Translations under genes and position numbers: made by a program
Shown: in pieces, positions 23,663-35,282 of the stretch
Numbering within the stretch: position 1 is the first letter of the stretch
Layout: each line of letters opens with the position of its first letter
Notes under the pieces: generated by a model
The model's database searches: none
Told to the model about the DNA's origin: nothing
The model's input: only the letters and a program-made list of their open reading frames with translations
From: Dugong dugon
Lineage: Eukaryota > Chordata > Mammalia > Sirenia > Dugongidae
Assembly (NCBI GenBank): GCA_030035585.1
Contig: CM057473.1
Coordinates: forward strand, 12,698,501 to 12,762,500
DNA length: 64,000 nt
Reading direction: 5' to 3'

Positions 23663-24311
23663 CTGACTAATATAAGAGATAAACCTTAAAGTTGCAGATG
23701 AATAATATATTAAAATATTTATTTCTTGCTCACCTAACCAATATTGTTGGTTATCTTGATGAGCCGCCAAATGATGATTCAGTAGCCAGTGTCCTTTCAA
23801 ATTGTGGTTTTACCAGCTTCAGCAGGTAACTTTCCAGGCTGCCATTGCTTGTTTAAATCTAGTCTGTTGCTACAGTACGGATGACTGTGCATACGGGATA
23901 TTTATTGGCCATGCTTGAAGTAGCGGCCATCTGTTTCTTAAGCATGCTAAGCCCATGCATACGTTAATCTTTTGTCTGACTTTTTCTCCATTTAGGGCAT
24001 TGATAAATCCTTTCTAAATTTCATGTCTCATCTCAATTTGTCAACTTTAGAGAGACCTTTCCTAACAATGAAATAAAATAATTCCCAGACATTCTGCATT
24101 TCAGAGCTCTGATTTATTGAATGACCAGCCCCATCACTTTCTGAAATCATCATATGCATTTTTGTTTTTTTTTTATTCATTCGTTGTTTCCCTCTCTGCC
24201 TCCCTGGAGCCCATGTAATAGTGGGGAGATTGACTCTCCTCACTGCTCTATCACCAGTACTTTAAAGGACTAGTACCTCATGGGAAGTTAATTAAAAAAT
24301 AGTGAGTGAAT
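23663..24311. other. Unrecognised spacer
   Basis: No gene or repeat that I can name. Confidence 0.45.
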
Positions 24312-25020
24312 TAAGAAAATGTTCTGCATCCCACTTTGGTGAGTGGTGTCTGGGAACTTAAAAGCTAGCGAGCGGCCATCTAAGATGCATCAATTGGCCC
24401 CAACCCACCTGGATTAGAGAATGAAGAACACCAAAGACACAAGGAAAATATTAGCCCAAGGAAAAAAAGGGCCATGTAAACCAGAGACTCCATCAGCCTG
24501 AGACCAGAAGAACTAGATGGTGCCCAGCTACCACCAGTGGCTGCCTTGACAGGGAATACAACAGAGAGTCCCTGACAGAGTAGGAGAAAAGTGGGGTGCA
24601 GAACTCAGATTCTAGTAAAAAGACCAGACTTAATGTTCTGACTGAGACTGGAAGAACCCCAGAAGACATGGTCCCCAGACTCTCTGTTAGCCCAGAACTG
24701 AAACCATTCCTGAAGCCAACTCTTCAGACAAAGATTAGACTGGACTATCAGGACATAAAATGATACTCATGAAGAGTGTGCTTCTTGGTTCAAGCAGATG
24801 CATGAGACTGAATGGGCAGCTCCTGTCCAGAGGCGAGATGAGAAGGCAGAAAGATATAGGAGCTAGCTGAATGGACATGGGAAATCCGAGGTGGAAAGGA
24901 GAAGTGTGCTGACATATTATAGGGATATCAATTTGGGTCACATAACAGTGTGTGTATACATTGTTGTATGAGAAACTAACACGAGCTGTAAACTTTTACT
25001 TAAAGGGCAATAAAAAAAAA
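24312..25020 (+). mobile_element. L1 3' UTR, 5'-truncated insertion (709 bp)
   Basis: Matches, in the opposite orientation, the 3' UTR of the full-length L1 at 40.8 kb ('ggtgtctgggaacttaaaag', 'gagcggccatctaagat'). It ends in 'gcaataaaaaaaaa'. Imperfect flanks 'tagtgagtgaat' (24300-24311) and 'tggtgaatgaat' (25021-25032) agree at 10 of 12 positions and are a plausible target-site duplication. Confidence 0.85.
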
Positions 25021-25032
25021 TGGTGAATGAAT

Positions 25033-26424
25033 GAATCAATGTGTATATGAAACAGATCTTCATTTCTACTTAAAGAAATGTAATTAAAAGAGCTAATTCT
25101 TCCTTGCGGATGAAAATTAGAAAAGGAGCACAAGAAATTATTAAGGAAAATCCCAAAATTTGCATAGTGAATCGGACGCCGACTGATAATAGAAACTGAG
25201 GTTTTATACACTTTATCTAGGCTTCATTTCAAAATTGTGCATCAGTGCTAATTAGTAGGCAAGCATTTCCATATATAATGTGCTATAATTTCTCAAGAGA
25301 CATATCTACACAGATTCTTAGGAGATTTAACTATCCCCCTTCATCAACTCCTCCACCCCTTTATTTTTGGTAAACCAGAAGACAGCTCAAATCCAAGAGG
25401 AACTTTGATGTATAAAATGAAAAATACTCTTTGTACTCTCCAAAGATTTTTTTCTATCTTGCTTTCCCCACTCGACTTATTGCTTATATATATTTTAGTC
25501 AGAATACCAATGCTAATTTGCAATAAAGTTATAATTTGAATGCTTCATTATTTAGTACTTTACTTGCTAAAATAATAGCTAGTTGTAAATTAATATTCTG
25601 GTGAGTTACACTTTTTCAGAGAATGTTAATCATTAAAACAACTAAAAAATACAACATCATAGAATTTCCATTCAGCAAAAGCCTAGCATTAAGCCCTTGT
25701 ATTTATTTAAAAGTCTAGTGTAGAATAGGTATTAAAGAAAAAATAGGCAAACCTTTTATTGTAAACTATAACAGTAACTAGGTATAGAAAACATTTTATA
25801 AACAAGTTAAATCACTTTAGAACAAATATTTCTAACTGTTCTTTGAATGTCTAACTAATAAAACCCTTTATCTAATAGAGTGAAATTCTGTTTTAGTAAA
25901 ACAATATGAATAGCCCCAATAATTCTCTAAGTCCCACAGACCTTATGTAATTGGGCTGTAAGTCCTTCTAAGGAGAATTGACCCTAGCCTATGTTGAACC
26001 AGCCTCTTCCTGGTTTGACCTCTCTTTTAGTTGATATATTTTAGTAACAGTATCCTAGTGATCCGAAAGATTATGTGGCCCCTAAGGACTGGGTTTTGTG
26101 TAATGTGAATTTAACTCAGTTGTACATCTCAAGGGCTCATATGGTATTTTACTTTCAAATCTTCCAATATGTTGGATGGAGTTTGAAGGAAAATTTACAT
26201 TAGGCAAGGAAGAAAAAAATTATCTATGATATGGTAAGAATAACACTCTGAAAATATGGAAGAAATAAAACTTATGTTCCATGAACCTGCTATCAGTTGC
26301 AGAAAGCAGAGTAATTGCAAAATATATTAGTTAAGTCTTTTTGAACTAAACATTTAAGATATATTTTGAAATGCCCAGTGGTTGTTGATAATAAGAGATC
26401 TAGAACAAATAAGACACTGAAACA
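25033..26424. other. Unrecognised AT-rich sequence
   Basis: No gene, RNA or named repeat. Confidence 0.5.
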
Positions 26425-26545
26425 CTTGCTCTTGCCATTTTCTAGCTATGTATCTTGAGACAGTTTTCTTAGACTCTCTGATATCCTGTTTTATTATATT
26501 TAGAAGGGTTTGACTAAATATAATTTAAAGAGTCATTGATGATAT
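26425..26545 (+). mobile_element. MIR-like fragment (weak)
   Basis: 'ttctagctatgtatcttgag' and 'ctctctgatatcctgtttta' resemble the diverged core of a MIR. Identity is low. Confidence 0.4.
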
Positions 26546-27144
26546 TAAATGATGTACAATAGCATACGTAGTGAGTAATGACATAGTAACTGTGGTAATT
26601 ATGATGTTGCTGCTGCAGCTGCTGATGGTGATGAAGATTGCTTCGGGAGAGTCGTACGCAATCACCTCTTTTAGTTTGGTCATTTTATATATCATAAAAA
26701 ATGTTACTATAGCTTTCTTGTTGTATCAGACATACTTGTGGACTAATTTTTATTCTTCATAGAACATTAACTAGCTTTAATACCAGATGTATGTACAATT
26801 ACATATCCTATAAGAATTCTCTAACATTTTCATAGAAAATTGTTAATATTTATTTTTTAAATGCCTTAGTTTAAATATATCCAGTCAGATTAAATATTAC
26901 ATCACACATAAAGAATTGTTTGTACTCATTAGTTGATAGCAAGTTTGGTCAAATCATTCTACTACCTTAACAATGAAGTGAAAATTAATCTTTTAATGTG
27001 TCCAATTAGCCCAGGAATACTACAATAAAAAGACATGTTTTCTAGAAAATGACCGCATTACCAAATACATAGAATTTTTAATTTATCTACTGTTTATATT
27101 TTGCCTGTCTCTCATACCACATGTCACAGACAACTGAAATTTGA
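26546..27144. other. Unrecognised AT-rich sequence
   Basis: Includes a short degenerate GCT/GAT-rich patch at 26604-26636, too small to class as a microsatellite. The 63-codon ORF over it is not a gene candidate. Confidence 0.5.
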
Positions 27145-27318
27145 TTTTGTGCAGTGGTTAAAGAAACGGACTGCTAACCAAAAGATCAGAAGTTTGAAAC
27201 CACCAGTGACTTCCACAGGAGAAATATGTGGCAATCTACTTCTGCAGAGATTTACAGCCTTGGAAGCCCTATGGGGTTGCTATGAATCGGAATCAACTCA
27301 ATGGCAGTGTGTATTATA
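27145..27318 (+). mobile_element. AfroSINE
   Basis: 'gtgcagtggttaaagaaacg', 'actgctaaccaaaagatcag', 'ccctatggggttgctatgaa' and 'tcggaatcaactcaatggc' in order. The segment 'ggcagttctactctgtc' is missing. Confidence 0.85.
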
Positions 27319-27436
27319 AAGGTTCATTAGCTAGCTCTGATGATCACTGACTCAATAAAATTTAAAAATAAAACCAACAGATCATGCACTTTCCTTAGGT
27401 AAATGTTACTAGTGCTTGAAAAGCAAAACAAAATAA

Positions 27437-27500
27437 ACCTACTGTCTTTGAATACATCTCAACTCATGGCAACCTCATGTGTGTCAGAGTAGAACCAGAG
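27437..27500 (-). mobile_element. AfroSINE 3' fragment
   Basis: 'ctcaactcatggcaacctca' and 'gtgtcagagtagaaccag' match the reverse strand of the SINE tail. Only about 64 bp remain. Confidence 0.6.
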
Positions 27501-28401
27501 CTTAGGGTTTGTCAAACTCCCATGTGTAAACTACTGAGAGGTAGGGCAGGGAGAGATGAGCAAGTTTCACCTGTGGATACGTACGAGAGATGGAGAGGAA
27601 AAGGACTTGGAGTAGACAATCTCAATAGTCTACCATTTGACAAGGAGGGCATGGGAAGCAAGCGTTGCGTGAAAAAAACCTAAAGGACCCTGGAGCAACA
27701 GAAGAGAGGATTGATTTTCTCCTCGATCCTCTGATTCATTCATCCATTCATTCTTCAAAATATACCTCACTAAAATAATTTAAAGTATTTTTCCCTTTAT
27801 TAATGTTTTAGATTGTCCTTAACAATAAACACCACTCTGCAATTCTGCCCTACCATTAAACACTACTTCTTTTTTCAAGGAAAAACCCAGAATCCCAGAA
27901 AATCCTGAAAGTTGAAAACAGCTTCTCTTTTATTTAGCTAATACAACTTTTTTTTTTTTTTTTGCACGCTAACAATATTCAACTCTCCAGTAATTAATCA
28001 GCAAATGAAGTGGCAAGTAGGTGAGGCATTTCTATTTCAAACATTGATAATTACAGACATTTAAAATGTATGAATCTTGTTACACTAGTGTCTATAAGTA
28101 TTTCTTCTCCAGACAAGGTAATGAGTGCATTAGAAAGAAAATGTTTTTTAAATTATTATAATTTAGTTGCTTTAAAAGGGCAAATTTGGAGAATATAACA
28201 AAATGAGTAGTTAGTTCCCTGAGTAGATGAAGGAGCATGCAGTAAGGACCACAAAGTACTTAAGATTTGCTATAATTTCTTGCTTAGATAACTCCCACTT
28301 CTTTGATTGGAGTTAAACTGCCTTGACGTATATAATACATTCATCACTACAAAAATGAACCCTGCGGTATATAGGTAAAAGAGGGGACAAAATATAAGAG
28401 A

Positions 28402-28439
<38 letters not shown>

Positions 28440-29824
28440 TTCTATCTACCACAATTTAAAAACACTAAAGAATGTTCTATCTTATTTTAAGCAGTGTGTC
28501 TCTCATTTTTTTTTTAAATTGACTTACATGTTTCAAGAAGAGTAATCACTGAAAAGGTTCACACTATTTTAAATGTCATGAATAGAAAAGGAAAGTTAAA
28601 AAAATGTTACGGAAAATATAGAAGGAAGAGTGGAAGAGAGAGAAGATGGGATTTGAGATGGGTACATATATGTGTCTTACTGATTTTTCTTTGTTCCCCT
28701 TTACATCCTGCCATAAAGAAGTGGAATTTGGTTAGAAATATACCATCTGACTTGGAAAGGCAAGTGCTTTAATTTTGACCCAAAGGGGTCTGTGGGTGTC
28801 TTGGATGGTCTAGTGGATGCAGCCCAGGAAGTAAGACTCACGCAAGAAGTTCAGAAAACAAAGAGAATTTAGTACTCTAGGTCTCAGAGAGGAAACTGTG
28901 GCACACATCTACGCATGGCCACACAGGGAGCTGCACGTGGGAACAATCAACAACAAGATAGAATTGTAGGAGAGACCTTAGGACAGCAAGCGGGGTAGAG
29001 TCTGGTGGTTAGTGCATGGTGAAGTCTTATCCATCAGTTTAAAAGTTTCTAGTGCATAAATCTAGGAAAAGGGAGACATTTGTATCACAGGGAATCAAGT
29101 GCGACATGGCTCGAAGGGGAAGAAGTAACTACAGCTGTTAGGAGATTAGGTTACAGTATAGTAACAGGTTTTTATCGTGGGACATTGTATGGAGCATGGC
29201 TGGGAGCACTAATCTTTGACCACAACCGTTGAGAGATCGTGTGATAAGACTGCAATGACCATGTCAGAAACTGAGTGAAAGGACAACTAAGAGGAATTAA
29301 TGAATGCTGAGGCAACAAGCTATTTAAGCCACTAATCGGACCTACAACTGTGGGACTGTCTGAGTTAAGAGCACTAGGTTGGGTTAGGGAAAGGCCGTTT
29401 ATTTAAATGATATCAATTAAAAAAAAATATTTTAAGTGAGACATCGGATGCCTATTGGTATAACATTAGAGGCACAGTTTCCATGTTAAGTGACACTTGT
29501 GGCTTCCTATGTCTCTCAGAATTCTGAACTCCTTTCCAACCTCCTTCCTTTTTTGCTTTTCTCCCAAATTCCCAGTGTTTTATACATGCTTCTGACTCTC
29601 TGTACGTGCTCTTCCAAACTCAATTTCTAATTGTCTCCTTATTCTAACATTATAAATTTTATAATCTGGTATTTACTTAACTGTTTTCAACAATTTAAAG
29701 TAAGCTATAGATTCCTCAGATTTCTGTCACTCGTTCTTTGAAATATACCCCGTCTCTGGTCCTGTCAGGACTGGTAGTCATCCATGCAGCAGGGCAGAGC
29801 ATATATGATCCAGGCTAGACCAAT
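27501..29824. other. Unrecognised sequence with poly(A) tract
   Basis: A 24-base poly(A) lies at about 28409-28432. The stretch 28790-29420 is GC-richer and could be an old LTR, but I recognise no family and find no terminal repeats. No gene is supported. Confidence 0.45.
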
Positions 29825-29950
29825 TACAACACTTCTGAAAGATCAGCCATTGAAAACCCTAAGCAGCACAATTCTACTCTAAAACATATGGAGTCTCTAT
29901 GAGTCAGAAACCACTTAAAAAAACTGGTTTGGTTTTTAGTTTTTTACCCT
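29825..29950 (+). mobile_element. AfroSINE 3' half
   Basis: 'gatcagccattgaaaaccct', 'cacaattctactctaaaac' and 'tctatgagtcagaaaccact' followed by 'tggtttggtttttag'. The 5' half is absent. Confidence 0.75.
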
Positions 29951-30464
29951 TATAGGAAGAGTGATTGATTCAAAGATGGACACAAGAAACAAAATACTCA
30001 AATAAGACTCATCCTGTGGACTTTCCTCTGGGAATGATGGGAATAGTCTCTTCATTCTTCATTACCAGCTGTAAGTATATAGAGTTATGATTTCTGGAAG
30101 CCATTTTTTTTTTTTGGATAAGCAACAAGCCTACCTGAAAAAGGAATGAAAAAGACAACGTGAAAAAATAAGCACTGATAAGCAGACCTCATAAATGAAG
30201 ACAGAGTCATAACAACGTCTTTGAACTCTGATTCTATCTGTACCTGAAATGAATCTCTTTGTTGCATGAACCAATAAATTCCTTGTGGCTAACTACTTTA
30301 AGTTGAGCTTCTATAATACACATGGATTAATGAGTTTATCCAAACAGAAACATTTATGTTGTTAACCAAATAATTGGATTGTAGAAACATTTAATCAGAT
30401 AATTAGGTAGTAGAATTTGTGGCCAATATCTGTCTGTCAATTTGTAGTACTGTGGTGATTTGTT
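29951..30464. other. Unrecognised spacer
   Basis: Nothing supportable beyond AT-rich sequence. Confidence 0.45.
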
Positions 30465-31350
30465 TGTTGTTGTGTGATGCCGTAAGCTATGCCACCAGTA
30501 TTTCAAATACCAGCTGGGTCACCCACTGGGCAGATATCAATTAAGTTTCTAGACTAAGGCAGACTAGGAAGAAAGGCCTGTTGATCTGCTTCCAAAAACT
30601 AGCCAGTGAAAACTTTATGGATCATGTGATGGTTAATTTTATGTGTCATCTTGGCTAGACTATGATTCTCAGTAGTTTTGCCAGATACAGGATTAATGTA
30701 ATGTAATATAATCACCGTCCATGATGTGATCTGTTGTGAAAGGGGCGTTTTCTTGAGGGTGTGGTCTGCCTCCAGAATATAAACGGTTATTCTGGCAGAG
30801 CTTTCTCTCGCTCTCTCAACCTTGCACTCTTCTTGTCTGAACTCCAAATCTTGGGACTTAAGCCTGCAGAAGTCTCTAGCCTGCCACCTGACTTGCAGAT
30901 TTTGGATTTACCAACCCCTGCAATCCAGTGACCCAACAGAGGTCACCATCTTGCCACCTGATTTACATGTTTGGAACTTGACAACCCCCACAATTGCAAG
31001 AGCTATTTACTTGAAATAAACCTCTCTCTCTATGTGTATATATATATGCTTATCAGTGGTTTTGTTCCTCCAGAGAACTCGATTGAGACAGATCACAACA
31101 GAACACTGTTCAATTTGTTTGCTTTGGACATGTCATCAGGAGGGATCAATTGCTGGAGGAAGACATCGTGTTTGGTGATGGAGGGCCTAGGATGGTGAGT
31201 AAGACCCTTGGTGAGATGAATTGGCACAATAGTCACAAGGATGAACTCAAATACGCCAACGATCATGAGGGTGATGCAGAACCAGGCAATGTTTTGTTCT
31301 GTTGTATACAAGGCCACCATGAGTAAGAGTTGACTCTACAGAAGCTATCT
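30465..31350 (+). mobile_element. RTE-tailed SINE, split by a solo LTR
   Basis: Left part (to 30624) reads 'gactaaggcagactaggaag', 'aaggcctgttgatctgcttc' and 'agtgaaaactttatggatca'. The right part (31091 on) resumes at 'gatcacaacagaacactg' and continues into 'ttggacatgtcatcaggagg' and 'ttgttctgttgtatacaagg', the sense 3' end of the RTE family. Removing the LTR and one 'gatca' restores a colinear element. Confidence 0.8.
30625..31090 (+). mobile_element. Solo LTR with perfect 5-bp TSD
   Basis: Runs from 'tgtgatggttaattttatgt' to 'actcgattgagaca' (466 bp, TG...CA). It is flanked by identical 'gatca' at 30620-30624 and 31091-31095. An 'aataaa' polyadenylation signal lies near 31015. This establishes that the family, also present at 22.1 kb and 37.1 kb, is an LTR that duplicates five target bases. 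No internal retroviral genes remain, as expected after recombination between the two LTRs of a provirus. Confidence 0.92.
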
Positions 31351-32115
31351 ATCTACCCAGAATTTCTGGTAATGTGAATTTGTGGATAATAGTAAGTGTA
31401 AATACATATTATTATATAATAATGTATAATATAAGCATTTAATTTGCATTGGATTTAGTTTTTGAATATCTTACAAATATTGGCTTATTGAGTTTCACAC
31501 TCTGAGTTAGTAAGTAAGTACTAATTTAATTATTTGATCACAATCATACAGCTAATAAATATTCAAGCTTGGTTAGAACTCAGATATTTTATGCTTATTT
31601 TCAGACTTTTGTTTGATACTAAAAACCTTTTCCTTTCTGTCACTTTTCTACTCTAACTTTTCCCAACTTTTGGGTTGCTCTTTTCTCATTGATCTGCTGG
31701 ACATTCAGGAAATTGATGACGTTATTCCATTAGGTTCCCTAATCTCTCTTCAAAATCTCTCCCCACCCAAACACATGCATTGTTTCTTTGTAGAATCATC
31801 TGTTATAAAATGTGCAAGTTAATAGAGGGAATGGTGAAAGTACAGAATGATAAGGACATGGCAGCATATGGCTCCCTGTATGTGTAATTTACAAATACTC
31901 AATTTACAGAGATTCTACACATATAAAAAGAATTGGATTATGTACTGAGTTAGATCCTCATGCAAAACCTTCCCTCTTTCTCATATAGCAACGTCATGAT
32001 ATTTTGGCTTATCAATTAGAAAAACAGACTTATGAATAATCTAAAAATAATTTAGCTTAAGGAGATGTAGACAGTTAAAAGTTTAATGGAGTCTAGAAAT
32101 ATATACCTTACCTAT
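31351..32115. other. Unrecognised spacer, possible MIR scrap
   Basis: A weak MIR-like order ('gagttagtaagtaagtact' to 'catacagctaataaatatt') lies near 31500-31570. Otherwise nothing. Confidence 0.4.
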
Positions 32116-32621
32116 TGTGTTAGTCATCTACTGATGCGGGAACAGAAATACCACAAGTGGATAGCTTCAACAAAGAGAAATTTATTCTCTCACAGTTTAT
32201 TAGGCTAGAAGTCCAAATTCAGGGCATCAGCTCCAGGGCATCAGCTCTGTAGGCTCTGGAGGAAGGTCCTTGTCATCAATCTTCCCCTGGACTAGGAGCT
32301 TCTCTGTGTAGGAACTTCAGGTCCAAAGGATGTTCTCTGCTCCCGGTGCTTCTTTTTTTGGTGGTATGAGGTCTCCCATTCTCTGCTTGCTTCCCTTTGC
32401 TTTTATCTCTTGTAAGATAAAAGGCGGTGCCGGCCACACCCCAGGGAAACTCCTTTACATTGGATCAGGGATGTGACCTTAGTAAGGTTGTTAGGATCCC
32501 ACCCTAATCCTCTTTAAAATAAAACTACAATTACAAAATGGAGGACAACCACACAATACTGGGAATCATGGCCTAATCAAGTTGACACATATTTTTGGGG
32601 GACACAATTCAATCCATGATA
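32116..32621 (-). mobile_element. MaLR-like solo LTR with perfect 5-bp TSD
   Basis: Starts 'tgtgttagtcatctactgat' and ends 'cacaattcaatccatgata', flanked by identical 'cctat' at 32111-32115 and 32622-32626. The minus strand begins with the 'atggattgaattgtgtccc' type of start known from MST/MLT/THE LTRs. Same family as the copy at 58835-59336. Confidence 0.88.
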
Positions 32622-32780
32622 CCTATATTTTTCTTACTGGTCCAAAATCCATGCCAAATTTTAGGGAATATTTTACTTTCACTGGTAGTGCAAGCAGAAG
32701 ATGTATTTCTTGGTGGCAAATGTGGGAATATGAGATACATGTTGAAAAGTGATTATAGCAATAGAATGGTAATTAAACCA

Positions 32781-32980
32781 GTGCCATGGAGTCATGTCCG
32801 ACTTGTGATGTCCCTATTTGTGTCAGAGTAGAGCTGTACTCCAAAAGGTTTTCAATGGGTGATTTTTCAGAAGTAGATCACCAAGAGTTTCTTCCAAGGA
32901 GTCTCTGGGTGGACTAAGACCTCCAAATTTTAAGTTAGCAGCTTAGTATGTTAACCATTTACACCACCCAGTGACTCCAG
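32781..32980 (-). mobile_element. AfroSINE, diverged
   Basis: 'gtgccatggagtcatgtccg', 'gtgtcagagtagagctgtac', 'aagtagatcaccaagagttt' and 'gtatgttaaccatttacacc' in order on the minus strand. Confidence 0.82.
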
Positions 32981-33089
32981 GATGGTAACAATTAAATGGG
33001 AATAAAATGTTAAGAAATGTACACACTTTGAATTTTTTTGTGTGTGTGTATATATTTGATTGAAACATCAGAGCAGGCTTCAATGCTGT

Positions 33090-33560
33090 TTTGTAGGCTC
33101 CTGGTCCTTGTAGAGAGGGAGCACGGCTCTATTGTTGACTCTTATTTGTTCTATCTCTGCCTTTCAGACCTCCTGCAATAGGAAGCATAATTGACATAGA
33201 GTCCTATCTCCTTTGCTTTGAAATCTATTCCTTCACATATGACTAGGCAACTCCTCCTATAGGTTGCTCCCTGTTAATGACTCATAGCTGCAGGGAGACT
33301 AAAGCAGACCTTTTCCTGAGAAACACAGGATTCCTTTGTCAGCTGAATTTGGCTCCGAAAGTCATTAATATATTTACAGAATGTTATTTAGACTACACAA
33401 CAGTCTAAGATGTATCTCCCCAACGTTCTCTTTCTCTCTTCTTCCCTTGGGGGTCAGGCTTGCTTTGGGGTCCCATGGCTGTCACAGCCTTTACCAGACC
33501 CCTCCCTATTTTCTTTCACACAAGCATTTCTCTAATAAAATCCTAGAGTATTTAATCCAA
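33090..33560 (+). mobile_element. Possible old LTR fragment
   Basis: 'ctcctcctataggttgctcc', 'gactcatagctgcagggaga', 'tcccatggctgtcacagcc' and a terminal 'ctctaataaaatcctagag' suggest the U3/R part of an old ERVL-type LTR. Boundaries are uncertain. Confidence 0.4.
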
Positions 33561-35282
33561 TATTAGCATCTACTTCTCAGAGGAACTAGATGCCTAGAGT
33601 TGGTGTCCAGTATATATTTGCCCCTGATTTTAGCACATCTAAAAATATCAAGGTAGACTTCATCACATGTATTTAGTTTAGAATGTTGAAGTCAGAGTCA
33701 TTCTTTTTTTTTTTTTTTATTATTTTATTTTATGCTTGTGGCTTCTTATCTCTTATATTCTTGGTGAATGATTTTTTATGCCTCAACTTAAAGCAAAAAA
33801 ACTTTATTTTTCATACTCTAACACCTAAAGACTAATTTATTGCCAGTTACTTTTGATAGCCTGAATTTCAGGATGTATATTTCTTTCCTCATAAAATTCT
33901 ACAAGCGCCTGCATTTTTACCTTATTTTACAGAAGTGTCAACATTTCCCACACTCTCGGAAATTTTCTGTACTCCGAATGCCAGCATTTTAAAACACTTT
34001 CATTATTAAAGATTTGCAAGCTATGGAATTTTGCAATGTATAGAAAATTTTAAATCACAGTAAAAGCAGGCATTATAAATTTATGTGTTAAAAAAGCCAC
34101 AGTAGTTTAAGTGTGGTTCATACGAGAATGCAGCAGTTTATAAATAATTGTTATTTTCTTAAACTGGTAGCACACGTCTTTATGCCTTACACCAGAATTT
34201 TAGCCTCATAGGCAAGCTCAATCAGAATGGTGTGATGAGTTTCACAAGGCCTCAAATGTTCTTATGATGTTCCTCAGAAGGTGAGAAAAGCATGCTTTTT
34301 TATTTTTCCTTCAACTTGCTTTCATGGGTTTTCATCACAAGTAAAAGTCAATTTCCTACACAGCCTTGTGAACACACAATATCGCCCCACGGTAGGAAGA
34401 GCTTAACGTTAGTGCCACCAAAACTTGCTGCAAAAGCTCTGTGCTCTGTGGTTGATGGAGTAGTGCCCGAATGAAATGAAGATGGAATAAAATTTTACAT
34501 TAATATTAGCAAAAGCCACAAATTTTCTTTACTGGAGACAATGCTATCACATTTGTTTTCACACTCCTTGTTTATCTCATCTGTCAAAGTCGGCATGATT
34601 TCCCTTTTAAAAGCAAGCAGTTTCTGTCCCTTTGCCTAACAGTTTGACAGGAAGTTAATCAGGTTTAGGGGCTACTAAACAATATATAATGGGGGCAGGA
34701 TAACTGGTCTAACTTCGTCTCTTTCTTCTGCTTGAAATATGATTGCAAATCTAGAGATAAGCCCTGAAGCTTCTTCAAGTCACACTTCTCAGCGCGTCGC
34801 ATGTGTATTTTTTAACATACTCAACTGCAAATAAACAGTCATCCCTGTAACGCTCACAAATGTTGTTTCTCAGTGAGTGAGAAAAACATCTCATGGAAAC
34901 TTGAAAGAAATGACCCTTCAACCTGGAGAAGAATTCTAATAGGAGAGCAAAGCAATCTCCCCAGGAGGCTGCCATGGACCTTCAATACTTCTGTGCTCAA
35001 ATCGCCCATTTGGACTCCACACCAAAGAAAGGACTCACGCACACTTGCAGTCAATTAAAAGCTATGAAAATAAGATAATTTTCTCCAGACAGGATTCTAG
35101 AAATTTCCTTTTCAGAGATATTATAAAGAGTTAATTATCTTCTCAGGTTCCCTCGGTCACTGACTGCTGGAACTTTCATACGTCTCTGATGAAGACTCCT
35201 TCCTAACTGTTCCAGGCAAATCTCAGGGCAGCCTTTACTAGGCTTTTGCCTGGGCAATAAAACTATTACTGTTTCTAAAAAG
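33561..35282. other. Unrecognised stretch, repeat-poor
   Basis: No recognised repeat apart from a poly(T) run at 33702-33719. Overlapping 60-66 codon ORFs on both strands at 34775-35058 show no domain. This is one of the few long stretches without visible transposons. Confidence 0.45.

Noticed and set aside
26571-26762. 63-codon ORF with hydrophobic start
   Set aside because: Low-complexity GCT/GAT patch followed by AT-rich sequence. No family resemblance.
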